Positions 26,571 through 34,870 of a stretch of 64,000 nt of DNA are shown piece after piece. This DNA comes from Bdellovibrio bacteriovorus (GTDB lineage Bacteria > Bdellovibrionota > Bdellovibrionia > Bdellovibrionales > Bdellovibrionaceae). A model generated the notes under the pieces. It made no database searches and was not told the origin of the DNA. It saw only the letters and a list, made by a program, of their open reading frames with translations. The stretch is from positions 813,384 to 877,383 of the forward strand of contig NZ_LUKD01000001.1 in the NCBI RefSeq assembly GCF_001592745.1. Reading direction: 5' to 3'. Within the stretch, counting starts at the first letter, position 1, and each line of letters opens with the position of its first letter. A program made the translations under genes and the position numbers.

Positions 26571-26778
26571 TCACACCTCCCAATTGCCCCTCCAATGTCC
26601 GCTATTTATTAAAGAAATTCAATGGTTTAATAAAATCCTGACAAAGACACCGCGCTCCCAACAACGCCCCCTTGGGGAGGCATTTCCAGGGCCTTCGATA
26701 GCTCGTTGTAGGCTCTTTTTCCTTGCTTCGAAGCTGCAAAATAAGGTACAAACCCTTTAAAACATTAGGGGATTTAGA

Positions 26779-27057
26779 ATGGCTGATAAAGTTAAGCTTT
26801 CAAAAGATGGTAGCTCCATTGATTTCGTTCAATCTGATAGCTTACCCACGTCGCTAAAGAAATTCCGTCAAAGCCCTGAGATCGAGGGTTTCTACCGTTT
26901 CATTTTCGAAAATGATCTGCAAAAAGAAGCTTACGATATTTTAGATCGTATCATCATCCAACGTAAGGCGAAAAAAGCCGACGCGAAAAAAGAAGCCCAA
27001 GCCGAAAAAGCAGCGGCAAAAAAAGAAGCTTCTGCTGTTAAAGGCAAAAAGAAGTAA
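26779..27057 (+). CDS. small protein with Lys/Ala-rich C-terminal tail
   Basis: 92 residues. Residues 1-58 look globular (LPTSLKKFRQSPEIEGFYRFIFENDLQKEAYDILDRII). Residues 60-92 are almost only Lys, Ala, Glu, Asp and Gln, similar to histone-H1-like bacterial tails, so nucleic-acid binding is possible. No signal peptide. Its own terminator follows. Just upstream of the pilin operon but separated by that terminator. Family not recognised. Confidence 0.75.
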   Translation: MADKVKLSKDGSSIDFVQSDSLPTSLKKFRQSPEIEGFYRFIFENDLQKEAYDILDRIIIQRKAKKADAKKEAQAEKAAAKKEASAVKGKKK

Positions 27058-27088
27058 AAAAAAAGTCCGGACCTCCGGACTTTTTTTA
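27056..27088 (+). terminator. intrinsic terminator
   Basis: Stem AAAGTCCGGA / TCCGGACTTT with a two-base loop, A run before, T7 after. Follows the small Lys-rich gene. Confidence 0.93.
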
Positions 27089-27168
27089 TTTCCGCCACTC
27101 TCTTCTCAAATTTCACGCAATCCCCGTCTGCACCCCGTTTGCTAAATCGCCTCCTTGAGGAGGCATTC

Positions 27169-27441
27169 ATGAATGCAAACAAAGTTTTAAAAAATAAAAA
27201 AGGCCAAGGTCTTATAGAGTATCTTATTATCGTTGCCATCGTTGCTGTTGGTAGCATGGCCGTGATCAAAGTCGTTGGCGCCAATGTCGGCGTTCGTTTC
27301 GCCAACATCGCCAATGTCTTGGGCGGCAAAGCCGCTGGTACAAACGTGCAAGTTCAAGAAGTCACTGAATCCATGACGAAGAAAAAGGATTTCAGCAACT
27401 TCTTTGACGGTGCCACGAACCAATCCAAATCTAAGAACTAA
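27169..27441 (+). CDS. flp: Flp-type major pilin
   Basis: 90 residues. ATG 27169 follows GAGGAGG; the longer frame from 27139 has no support. Short basic leader, then KGQGLIEYLIIVAIVAVGSMAVI: a Flp prepilin pattern with cleavage expected at the Gly before the hydrophobic helix and the usual Glu at +5. The mature part is longer and more hydrophilic than many Flp pilins. First of a run of Tad genes. Confidence 0.88.
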   Translation: MNANKVLKNKKGQGLIEYLIIVAIVAVGSMAVIKVVGANVGVRFANIANVLGGKAAGTNVQVQEVTESMTKKKDFSNFFDGATNQSKSKN

Positions 27442-27442
27442 A

Positions 27443-27778
27443 ATGAGAACCGGAAACAGACAGGGGCAAGGTGTTGTTGAAGCCCTTTTATCTTTACCGT
27501 TTCTTTTTCTGGCCGGCTCTGCGATCACAGCTCTTCTGTATCGTGGAGTCGTTTTTTATTACATCGATTATCAATTGCATGAAGCCCTGATTTGCACTCA
27601 ACACGAATCTGAACGCTTCTGTAAAAATGAATTGCATCAGCGGCTGGGAAAAGTTCTTTTTTTAAATTCTCACTACGAAACCGAAATCACTCGCAACCGC
27701 AGAACGGTTAAAGGCAAAGTCTTAGTAAATTTATCGCCGGAACTGTCCATCGAGAAAGAGCTAAAGAAATCCTTATGA
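27443..27778 (+). CDS. TadE-like minor pseudopilin
   Basis: 111 residues from ATG 27443, two bases after the pilin stop. N terminus RQGQGVVEALLSLPFLFLAGSAI fits a TadE-type pseudopilin with a Glu at +5. Two Cys (LICTQHESERFCKN) may form a disulfide. Overlaps the next gene by four bases. Confidence 0.8.
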   Translation: MRTGNRQGQGVVEALLSLPFLFLAGSAITALLYRGVVFYYIDYQLHEALICTQHESERFCKNELHQRLGKVLFLNSHYETEITRNRRTVKGKVLVNLSPELSIEKELKKSL

Positions 27779-28497
27779 AAAATGAAAAGGGCTTTGCCGT
27801 CATTCTGCTATTGGCTTGCTTGCCTGTTTTGATCAGTGGATTACTTCTTCTGAGCAGCGTCTTCGGTTTTATGCAGAATGATCTAGCGATGAAATACCAA
27901 TGCCGCGTGCACGGTCAACAGGGACAGAAGCTTGTGGCTCCCAACCTTGAAAAATTGCTGTCGCTGAACAACACAGCTCGCAGACTCAAAGTAGAAGAAG
28001 TTGCCGCCTACGCAAAAATAGCGGCCTCGGCTGGAAATCCTCCAGCGTTAGCGGCAGCAAAGGCTCGCTTGGTTAAAATACAGAATCAAAAACGACAGCT
28101 CGATCTAAAACAAAAACAACTTATCAACCAAGCCAATATGTCGCTGGCTTCGTCCTTCGCAAAAACGCGGCGAGAACTTGCGAACACCCAAGAAGGCCTC
28201 AGCAATATCCTTTTTGTCGCAAATGGTTTTCATCTGTCGGGCCGCCGCCCCACCTTAGCCGTCCGTCCGGACTCCTCGGACATAGCTCCGACCTACAGTC
28301 CGGTCGCGGCTTTTGAAGAAAAACAAGCACTGGCGCATGAATGGCAATACACCTTGGCCGTCCGCAAGCCGTTTTCACAGTTCCTAGAAGGACGCTTTCA
28401 TTTTAAAAAGGCCTGCGCGGTTTCGCTTATTAAGGAGAACTCTGCATGGATACCCAAAATAATAAAGGGCAAATTCTCGTTGAAGTCGGTGTGGTGA
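27775..28497 (+). CDS. TadG-like pseudopilin with coiled coil
   Basis: 240 residues. A basic start and a helix (KGFAVILLLACLPVLISGLLLL) resemble TadG/Flp-pilus-assembly proteins. Residues ~55-125 are Lys/Ala/Gln-rich helices. No von Willebrand domain as in large TadG. Two Cys. The start overlaps the TadE-like gene (ATGA), and the end is overlapped by the next gene. Confidence 0.65.
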   Translation: MKNEKGFAVILLLACLPVLISGLLLLSSVFGFMQNDLAMKYQCRVHGQQGQKLVAPNLEKLLSLNNTARRLKVEEVAAYAKIAASAGNPPALAAAKARLVKIQNQKRQLDLKQKQLINQANMSLASSFAKTRRELANTQEGLSNILFVANGFHLSGRRPTLAVRPDSSDIAPTYSPVAAFEEKQALAHEWQYTLAVRKPFSQFLEGRFHFKKACAVSLIKENSAWIPKIIKGKFSLKSVW

Positions 28498-28631
28498 CGG
28501 TCTTTATTTTATTAGTCATCTTTGCCGCGATCACCCAGCTTTCCGAACTTAAATCTTCTTATAGAAAAAATCAGCTCACTCAAGAAAGGGGTTCATATGA
28601 GACAAAAGCTTCAACTTCTCGCAAAAAATAA
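28446..28631 (+). CDS. small TadE-like pseudopilin
   Basis: 61 residues. AAGGAG lies nine bases before ATG 28446, inside the end of the previous gene, with a 52-base overlap. NNKGQILVEVGVVTVFILLVIFAAITQL has the Gly/Glu+5 pilin pattern. The tail is short and basic. Easily missed because of its size and overlap; the ribosome site and helix support it. Confidence 0.72.
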   Translation: MDTQNNKGQILVEVGVVTVFILLVIFAAITQLSELKSSYRKNQLTQERGSYETKASTSRKK

Positions 28632-29070
28632 TCTGATGATCTTGGCTTTCGTAGTTTTAGGCTTGGTGTCTTACGTCGCCACAAGACCTGCTTCGGAACC
28701 TAAAGATACGTTTTTACCCGAACCCAAATCCGTGGACACGTTCATCCCTCGCGGATTTTCTTTAGTGCCGATTGAAGTCGCCAATGCCGACTCCTTAGCT
28801 TCATTGATTGGCGATGTCGGTGGCGTTGTCGATCTATATCTAGCCTCGACGGAAAAACAAAAAGGCGGCCTTAAGGTCGGTAGCAAACTCAAGCTTCTAC
28901 GTGCACCTTTAAATCCTCAGCAGTATGCCGTTTTAATTCGCGACACTGAAAGCTCAAGGCTTCTTAGTTACACCGGCCCCTTTATCGCCGTTGTACAAAA
29001 TCCAGAAGAAACTGGCGCACAATTAACATCAACAAGTCCCGCAAAAATCCGCGTGGAATATCAAAACTAG
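28597..29070 (+). CDS. CpaB/RcpC-like Flp pilus assembly protein
   Basis: 157 residues from ATG 28597 (GAAAGGGG upstream). One N-terminal helix (LMILAFVVLGLVSYVATRP), then an SAF-like segment DTFIPRGFSLVPIEVANADSLASLIGDVGGVVDLYL, the conserved part of CpaB/RcpC proteins that act in the periplasm with the secretin. The end is short compared with the usual ~270 residues. Overlaps the small pseudopilin gene. Confidence 0.75.
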   Translation: MRQKLQLLAKNNLMILAFVVLGLVSYVATRPASEPKDTFLPEPKSVDTFIPRGFSLVPIEVANADSLASLIGDVGGVVDLYLASTEKQKGGLKVGSKLKLLRAPLNPQQYAVLIRDTESSRLLSYTGPFIAVVQNPEETGAQLTSTSPAKIRVEYQN

Positions 29071-29079
29071 GGGATAAAA

Positions 29080-29949
29080 ATGAAGACATTCATTCTTTTA
29101 ACTTTCTTTATTCCCGCAGTATCTTTTGCGCAAAACATCCTGTTGCAAGCTCCTGCGGGCAGTAAGATAAACTATGAACGCTTCTTAGCAAAGCATCCCG
29201 AAGCCCAATCCATGGTGCAGTTTGAACAGAAGACAATTCAAAGCAATCCGTCACAGGAAAATCAGCTATTTGCTTTGAGTGATACATTCAGCGATCGACT
29301 GGAGTTCGTGATAAGTTCTCTTAAAGAGATTCAGAAGCAGGCTCCTCTAACACTTTCAAGTCTTCGTTTCGTGCGTGATTTAAGCGAAAAGGCTTTAACG
29401 AAAGATATTTCGTCTCAAGACAAAAAAGAACTTCTGCATGCCTACTGCAAGGCAGTGACTTTGTTAAACGAAGGCCCTTCCCATTTTGTCTGTCGCGAAG
29501 AATATGTTGCGCTGGAAAAGCTGGCTAAGAAATTTCCGTACCACGAGACTCTTTTGATTGAATCTATGAGCTTTCCGCTCAAAGAAAAGTCGATGGCCAG
29601 CCTTTCACCGCAAACTCCTTATCACTGGACGCTGGTTTCGAATTCCCAAACGACGGTTCGCTTTTACGGTACTTACGAACAGCTGTTGAACCAGCATTTT
29701 ATAACTGAAAACTGGATTGACGGAGACTGCGATAACTTCAGTCACCGCATTGAAGACATGAACGTTCTTCACCGAGGCACTGTCTTTTTCGATGAAAGCT
29801 GCACTCCCCGCTTATTTAAAGACGAATCGAAGAAGTCCTGGGTCATGGAAAAGAAAACATGGCTTTATGTCGCCGGCGCCGTTGTCTTGGGTGGGATTGT
29901 CTATTCGCTCAAAGACAAAGACATCATCGTGAACACATCACTCAAGTGA
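29080..29949 (+). CDS. Tad-linked secreted protein with C-terminal membrane helix
   Basis: 289 residues. Signal peptide (VSFA-QN), helical and mixed domain, and a C-terminal helix TWLYVAGAVVLGGIVYSL followed by a basic end. Cys are scattered (YCKAV, HFVCRE, GDCDN, ESCTPR). The Cys pairs suggest a periplasmic fold. Family not recognised; the position at the end of the pilin block suggests a pilus role. Overlaps the convergent amidohydrolase by 12 bases. Confidence 0.65.
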   Translation: MKTFILLTFFIPAVSFAQNILLQAPAGSKINYERFLAKHPEAQSMVQFEQKTIQSNPSQENQLFALSDTFSDRLEFVISSLKEIQKQAPLTLSSLRFVRDLSEKALTKDISSQDKKELLHAYCKAVTLLNEGPSHFVCREEYVALEKLAKKFPYHETLLIESMSFPLKEKSMASLSPQTPYHWTLVSNSQTTVRFYGTYEQLLNQHFITENWIDGDCDNFSHRIEDMNVLHRGTVFFDESCTPRLFKDESKKSWVMEKKTWLYVAGAVVLGGIVYSLKDKDIIVNTSLK

Positions 29950-31203
29950 TAAAAGAGACCCGTTAAAATTAATCTCTTTAACGATGCCTTCTTCAATAAT
30001 CGAATAACTGTTTGCAAACGTGGCGTCTGGGTGAGAGTGCGCGACAGCCAAATCCCCTGTAAACTTACGGATCTTGGCCTTCACACTTTCATCTAACGCC
30101 ACTTTATTTCTCCAAAAAGACGGTGGTTCTACCGGACTGTCGCAACCAAATGAGATGGGGATTTGCGCAGCTCTTAAAGCCTCCCAAGGAAACACATATT
30201 TATACAAATCACCCAGTTTTTGTTCTAACCAAGCTTTATCGCTCAGCCAATGACAAGGCTGCATGTGACAACGAACATGCAAGGGCTTCATCATTTGAAT
30301 TGTTTCAGGTCTGAGCATTTGTGCATGTTCAATATTCAGTCGTCCCACAAAACCTTGTGCCGAAATCTTTCGCGCACTTTGCACCATGTGATGAGCGGCT
30401 TCGTCACCGATCGTATGCACCGAAAATTCCAAACCGGCTTGCCATGTGCGTTTCATGATTTCTTCGACTTCTTCTAAAGGCCAAAGCGTGCGACCTTGAG
30501 GTCCTTCGGCTTTTCCGTTGTAGGGCTTAGACAGATAAGCCGTTTCAGAACCTAACGATCCGTCATAAAAAAGTTTGATCCCTTTCATGCGAAGCAAAGG
30601 CGTTTCCGTTTTTTTCGCACGAATACAGAAGTCCAACATGCCTTCAAAGTCTGACATTTCGTGCGTCGTCACATTTTCTTCGATGGCTAATGTCAGTTCA
30701 TTTTTTTCAGACATTTCTACCAAAAGGTTCCACAGCGATTCAGTGCAAGACATGTCGCGAACATGAGTGAAACCGGCTTTATTGTATGTACGACAGGCCG
30801 AAAGAACATGACGACGTTGTTGTTCTTTTGTGAAGCCCGGAAGCTTGTCCCACGCTTGCAGATGATCTTTTTCTAAAAGAAGACCTGATTCAGATTTCAT
30901 TCCCAAAATCTCTAAAGCGCGAGAATTCACCCACGAACGATGACCATCCATGCGAGGAAAGAACACCGGTCGATCCGGAAAATACTTATCAAGAATGTTT
31001 TTGTGGGGAGCCTCGGGCCAGCCCGCTTCGTTCCAACCGAATCCGACAATCCAGTCACTTCGATAATAGGCAGGATTTTTAAGATCAATCAGCGACAGAT
31101 CCTCGGCCTTTCTCATAAAGCCTAAGTGAAGACCTGCCGAGAATTCGCCGGTCGCTAGAAAGTGAGTATGACTGTCGTAAAGACGCGGGATCTTAAAAAG
31201 CAT
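29938..31203 (-). CDS. YtcJ-like metal-dependent amidohydrolase
   Basis: 421 residues. Amidohydrolase_3 features: DSHTHF (HxH metal motif, residues 10-15), GWNEAGWPEAPHKNIL, GIKLFYDGSLGSETAYL, SVHTIGDEA, LNIEHAQML and SFGCDSPVE. The carboxylated Lys/metal residues of the family are plausible. The substrate is unknown (amide or imine hydrolysis). No signal peptide, so cytoplasmic. Divides the two Tad blocks; start lies directly behind a strong hairpin. Confidence 0.85.
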   Translation of the reverse strand: MLFKIPRLYDSHTHFLATGEFSAGLHLGFMRKAEDLSLIDLKNPAYYRSDWIVGFGWNEAGWPEAPHKNILDKYFPDRPVFFPRMDGHRSWVNSRALEILGMKSESGLLLEKDHLQAWDKLPGFTKEQQRRHVLSACRTYNKAGFTHVRDMSCTESLWNLLVEMSEKNELTLAIEENVTTHEMSDFEGMLDFCIRAKKTETPLLRMKGIKLFYDGSLGSETAYLSKPYNGKAEGPQGRTLWPLEEVEEIMKRTWQAGLEFSVHTIGDEAAHHMVQSARKISAQGFVGRLNIEHAQMLRPETIQMMKPLHVRCHMQPCHWLSDKAWLEQKLGDLYKYVFPWEALRAAQIPISFGCDSPVEPPSFWRNKVALDESVKAKIRKFTGDLAVAHSHPDATFANSYSIIEEGIVKEINFNGSLLSLE

Positions 31204-31204
31204 A

Positions 31205-31230
31205 AGGCCCTCTGTTTTATCAGAGGGCCT
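31205..31230 (-). promoter_or_regulatory. hairpin covering the ribosome site of the amidohydrolase gene
   Basis: Perfect 10-base stem AGGCCCTCTG / CAGAGGGCCT with a six-base loop. On the minus strand the second arm contains GAGGG and ends just before the start codon at 31203. It may be terminator-like for the upstream Met-rich gene and/or a translation control element. An 8-base T run lies on the plus side, so the element could also end plus-strand transcription. Confidence 0.75.
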
Positions 31231-31256
31231 CGTTTTTTTTAACTAAATTATTAGAA

Positions 31257-33443
31257 TTAGCGAGCCGAAGGAATTGGAGCCGGGTTGTTTGTCACCCCTC
31301 CAGAAGGAATTGTTCCTGGGAAGGTCGAAACACCGCCGGTTGCTGAACCTGGTAGTGGAGTCAGAACACCATTACCGATTCCAGTTCCAATACCCGTTCC
31401 GATGCCTGTACCGATTCCGATAGAGCCACCGATGTAACTGCCGCCGCCGTAAGATACTTGCTGGATTCTATACAACAATCCGTAAAGTTCTTGTTGAAGG
31501 CTTGCCACAACTTGCTGTCTTTGCATTTGTTGAGACATATATTGTTGCTGTTGTTGGATGTACATTTGGTATTGCTGCATTTGCATTTGCATCATTTGTT
31601 GTTGCATTTGCAGACCGCCCAAACCGGTCATACCACCCATCATTGGCATTCCCATCATACCACCGGCCATAGCTCCCATCGGCATACCCATCATGCCGCC
31701 AGCCATCGCGCCCATCGGCATACCCATCATGCCGCCAGCCATCGCACCCATTGGCATGCCCATCATACCGCCAAGCATTCCGCCGGCCATGGCACCCATA
31801 GGCATTCCCATCATTCCACCCATCGGCATACCCATCATGCCGCCGGCCATAGCTCCCATTGGCATACCCATCATGCCGCCGATCATTCCACCGGCCATCG
31901 CACCCATAGGCATTCCCATCATGCCACCCATTGGGTAGCCCATCATTCCACCAGCCATCGCGCCCATCGGCATGCCCATCATAGAGCCCATAGGCATACC
32001 CATCATGCCGCCGATCATTCCACCGGCCATCGCACCCATAGGCATTCCCATCATGCCACCCATTGGCATGCCCATCATACCGCCGGCCATCGCGCCCATC
32101 GGCATTCCCATCATGGAGCCCATAGGCATACCCATCATTCCGCCGATCACGCCGCCAATCATATTACCCATTGGCATACCCATCATGCCGCCCATCATTG
32201 GGTAGCCCATCGCTCCTGGATATGGTCCACCCATACCCCAAGGACCGGCCATACCCCAAGGGCCCATGCCAGGCATATAAATTCCGCCACCAAGACCACC
32301 CATGCCCATGCCGGCCATTGCATATGGGTTACCCCACATACCATTGCCATTCATGCCACCGTAAGGTCCCATCATTCCGTAAGCGCCACCATTCATACCC
32401 GCACAACCGAAACCACCGGCACCGATACCGCCACCGATTGCTCCGTAAATACCACTACCGCCACCGATCATTTGACCGATACCTTGAGCAAGGAATGGGA
32501 AGCCGTAGCCCCATGCAGGATATGGCTGAGTTGGCCAACCGATATTCGAGTTCGCCTCTGCAGCAATTTTGTTAGTTTGATAACCCATGTAAGTCGCTGC
32601 CAAACCAAGACCGATGTTACCGATCACAGAACCCCAGTCAGTTTGAGGTTTCTGATAAGCGTAACCGTTTCCTTGCATAATACAGTCTGTACAGATACCG
32701 CCTTCAAGTTGCTCACGTTGACGCTCACGTTGTTCGTCTGCGTAGTTTTGTTTTGCATCTTGAATGTCTTCTTTAGAACGATCGATCAAGCTTTCCAAAG
32801 CTTCGATTTCGCGTTGAACTTTATTTGATTGAGAATAAGATTTTCTGTAATCCGCAAGACCTTTTGTACAGTCTTGAGCTGTCGCACGACCTTTTTCAGA
32901 TTGACGTGCACGAGCCATATTACAAACCGCACCCGATACAGAACCGGCTTTATTTGGATCACACAACGCTTTCCATTCATTGATTTGGAAACCACGAATT
33001 TGCACAGAACCAGCGATATCACCGTTAGCCACTGGAGTTACCGGAACGCCACCTTGATCACCGGCTGCTTCAGATTCTTCCGGAGCTGCCCCAATGCCTT
33101 TGTAAGCTTGGCACGTTCTATTGTTTTCAATGTGCTCGAACATAAACTCAGAGAAGTCTTCAGAAACGACTTGCTCCACATCGCGACGAGAGCGCTCCAT
33201 GGATTTTTCCAGCCTTTTCTTTTCAGTCTTTTTAGAGCGGAGTTGTGCTTGCGCTTCTTTGATTGCAGCTTGAGCTTCTTTGATTTCATCAAGGTAGCTT
33301 GAAGAACCTGCCGCAGCGGAGTAGTTGTAAGGACATGATTGCATGCCACCATACATCCCTGTTCCCCACATTTGAGCTTGAGCACCAACTGCAAAACTCA
33401 TCACTAGCGTGAATGGAGTTGCAATGCGCATCCAAAATTTCAT
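31257..33443 (-). CDS. secreted Met/Gly-repeat protein
   Basis: 728 residues. Signal peptide (GAQA-QMWG). Residues ~50-95 and ~190-245 are coiled coil (ERQREQLEGG etc.), with Cys around 100-265. A Gly-rich region follows (~265-410), then about 190 residues of MMGMPMG-based repeats made of Met, Gly, Pro, Ala and few others, and next a Gln/Met tract. The end is a GIGTGIG run and a Pro/Thr/Gly tail. No family recognised. Could bind metal through Met, self-assemble or be a sticky surface layer. A CTAGAC/GTCTAG dyad lies 105 bases upstream. Confidence 0.85.
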   Translation of the reverse strand: MKFWMRIATPFTLVMSFAVGAQAQMWGTGMYGGMQSCPYNYSAAAGSSSYLDEIKEAQAAIKEAQAQLRSKKTEKKRLEKSMERSRRDVEQVVSEDFSEFMFEHIENNRTCQAYKGIGAAPEESEAAGDQGGVPVTPVANGDIAGSVQIRGFQINEWKALCDPNKAGSVSGAVCNMARARQSEKGRATAQDCTKGLADYRKSYSQSNKVQREIEALESLIDRSKEDIQDAKQNYADEQRERQREQLEGGICTDCIMQGNGYAYQKPQTDWGSVIGNIGLGLAATYMGYQTNKIAAEANSNIGWPTQPYPAWGYGFPFLAQGIGQMIGGGSGIYGAIGGGIGAGGFGCAGMNGGAYGMMGPYGGMNGNGMWGNPYAMAGMGMGGLGGGIYMPGMGPWGMAGPWGMGGPYPGAMGYPMMGGMMGMPMGNMIGGVIGGMMGMPMGSMMGMPMGAMAGGMMGMPMGGMMGMPMGAMAGGMIGGMMGMPMGSMMGMPMGAMAGGMMGYPMGGMMGMPMGAMAGGMIGGMMGMPMGAMAGGMMGMPMGGMMGMPMGAMAGGMLGGMMGMPMGAMAGGMMGMPMGAMAGGMMGMPMGAMAGGMMGMPMMGGMTGLGGLQMQQQMMQMQMQQYQMYIQQQQQYMSQQMQRQQVVASLQQELYGLLYRIQQVSYGGGSYIGGSIGIGTGIGTGIGTGIGNGVLTPLPGSATGGVSTFPGTIPSGGVTNNPAPIPSAR
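31640..32210 (-). repeat. tandem repeat encoding MMGMPMG units
   Basis: The unit MMGMPMG occurs 14 times exactly, plus two variants (MMGYPMG and a final MMGMPMM). Higher-order blocks alternate units ending in AMAGG with ones ending in G, S or N and with IGG/LGG spacers. The codons vary, so selection acts on the protein. Part of the gene at 31257-33443. Confidence 0.9.
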
Positions 33444-33687
33444 ACACGATCTCCTGAAAAGGATAAAAACTCTTCTACCGTTTCACTCATCGTCAGGGAA
33501 CAACGCAGACTTGACTCATTTCTGAGCAAAAATGTTGAAAGAGTATGAAACTAGACTCCTGTCTAGGTGAAAAAACAGCTGTGGGACAGCAGAGTTTCTC
33601 TCTCTTCCTCGTTATCATCCATGACAACAAACCGGCCTTGTGCAAATTCCTTTGCACTGCTCTTTTTCAAATCCTACACTAGCTTTT
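33444..33687. other. divergent intergenic region
   Basis: Between the Met-rich gene (-) and the response-regulator gene (+), so promoters for both are expected here. A dyad CTAGAC-TCCT-GTCTAG lies at 33551-33566. I see no clear -10/-35 pair. Confidence 0.45.
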
Positions 33688-34794
33688 ATGGTGAAGCACA
33701 CAATTCTTTGTGTAGATGATGAAATAGATAACGTTGATGCCTTAGAAAGGTTGTTTCGTAAGAAATTTACCGTACTAAAGGCCACCTCAGGTAAAGAGGC
33801 TCTGGCTGTTCTCGACGAACATCCAGGACCCGTTTCTTTAATCATCACCGATCAAAGAATGCCAGAAATGACTGGCGTCGAATTTTTAGAAAGAACTTTG
33901 GAATCTCATCCTGAGACGATTCGCATTCTTCTTACTGGTTACACAGATCTTGAATCCGTGATCATGGCCGTCAATAAAGGACAGATCTTCCGTTACCTGA
34001 CCAAGCCTTGGGACCCTGTGGATCTTACGAACACCGTTGAGCACGCTATTGAAAGATTCGCGCTCGGACAAGAGCTTAAACAGAAAAATGCGGAACTTGG
34101 AAAAGCTTTGGATGAACTTAAAAGCTTGGATGTTGCCAAATCTAATTTCATGATTCTGATTAATCATGAATTAAAGACACCTTTAACATCCATCCTCAGC
34201 TTTTCTTCCCTACTGGCTGAATCCAACTTAAATGATGAAGACAAGTTGATGGTCAACCGAATCACTAAAAGCGCGGAACGTCTGAAAACTTTAGTGGAAG
34301 ATGTTTTGCTTGTGGTTCGTGCTGAAACAAACCAGCTCAAGATCGACATGCAAAGTATTGCGTTCACTCAGTTTGACGAAAGTCTTTCGAAGGACGTGAA
34401 TGATCTTTTACAAAGGAAACAGCAGAAGCTGGTTTCTAAACTCGAACCCGTGACGGTAAAAGCAGACGCCCGTTTGATTAAACAGGTGATGCTTCGTTTG
34501 ATCCATAATGCCGCCAAATTCGGTGAAGAAGGCAGCGAGATTCATATTGAATCCATCCGCAATGGTGCGAACCTAAGGTTCTTGGTTCACAACAAGGGGC
34601 CGCACCTTCCAAACTCGGTGGTCGATAAAATCACGAAACCGTTTTATATTGATGAAGATGTTATGCACCACTCGACGGGAACGGGCCTAGGGCTTACGAT
34701 CTGTCAGTCTATTTTAAAATCACATCAATCCCAGTTGCAGTTTAAGAATACCAATCAAGGCGTGATGGTTTTCTTTGAACTCGCGGTCGGTTGA
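33688..34794 (+). CDS. hybrid response regulator / histidine kinase
   Basis: 368 residues from ATG 33688. Receiver domain first: Asp10/Asp11, the phosphoacceptor Asp55 in IITDQRMPEM and Lys106 in LTKPW. A short coiled coil (~120-150) leads to a HisKA domain with His160 in NHELKTPLTS, then an HATPase domain (RLIHNAAKFGEEG, GTGLGLTIC). No membrane helix, so it is cytoplasmic. The order, receiver before kinase, fits a sensor controlled by another kinase. Upstream of cpaC and cpaF; it may regulate pilus genes, but that is inference. Confidence 0.92.
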   Translation: MVKHTILCVDDEIDNVDALERLFRKKFTVLKATSGKEALAVLDEHPGPVSLIITDQRMPEMTGVEFLERTLESHPETIRILLTGYTDLESVIMAVNKGQIFRYLTKPWDPVDLTNTVEHAIERFALGQELKQKNAELGKALDELKSLDVAKSNFMILINHELKTPLTSILSFSSLLAESNLNDEDKLMVNRITKSAERLKTLVEDVLLVVRAETNQLKIDMQSIAFTQFDESLSKDVNDLLQRKQQKLVSKLEPVTVKADARLIKQVMLRLIHNAAKFGEEGSEIHIESIRNGANLRFLVHNKGPHLPNSVVDKITKPFYIDEDVMHHSTGTGLGLTICQSILKSHQSQLQFKNTNQGVMVFFELAVG

Positions 34795-34800
34795 ATCGTC

Positions 34801-34843
34801 CGGACGCCGTCCCTAAGCTTTTTTAAAAGCAGCTCGGCGTCCG
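34801..34843 (+). other. nested hairpin between kinase and cpaC genes
   Basis: Outer stem CGGACGCCG (34801-34809) and CGGCGTCCG (34835-34843) encloses an inner stem GCTTTT / AAAAGC (34817-34830). It starts six bases after the kinase stop and ends 28 bases before the secretin ATG. It has no T run after the outer stem, so it is not a typical terminator. Confidence 0.7.
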
Positions 34844-34870
34844 ACTTCTAGATTGCTCTGGCCTCGGAGC

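Noticed and set aside
31558-32205. Plus-strand frames made of Pro/Ile/Met repeats
   Set aside because: Same repeat read on the other strand; no start signal and no known protein shape.
31640-32210. CRISPR-like or satellite array
   Set aside because: Units are contiguous, of mixed spacing and in frame in one coding gene, with no spacers or cas genes.
31458-32828. 456-codon plus-strand frame rich in His, Thr and Ala
   Set aside because: It is the antisense of the Met/Gly repeat; the repeat keeps several frames open. It lacks a ribosome site and signal, and the minus frame has a signal peptide and sensible domains.
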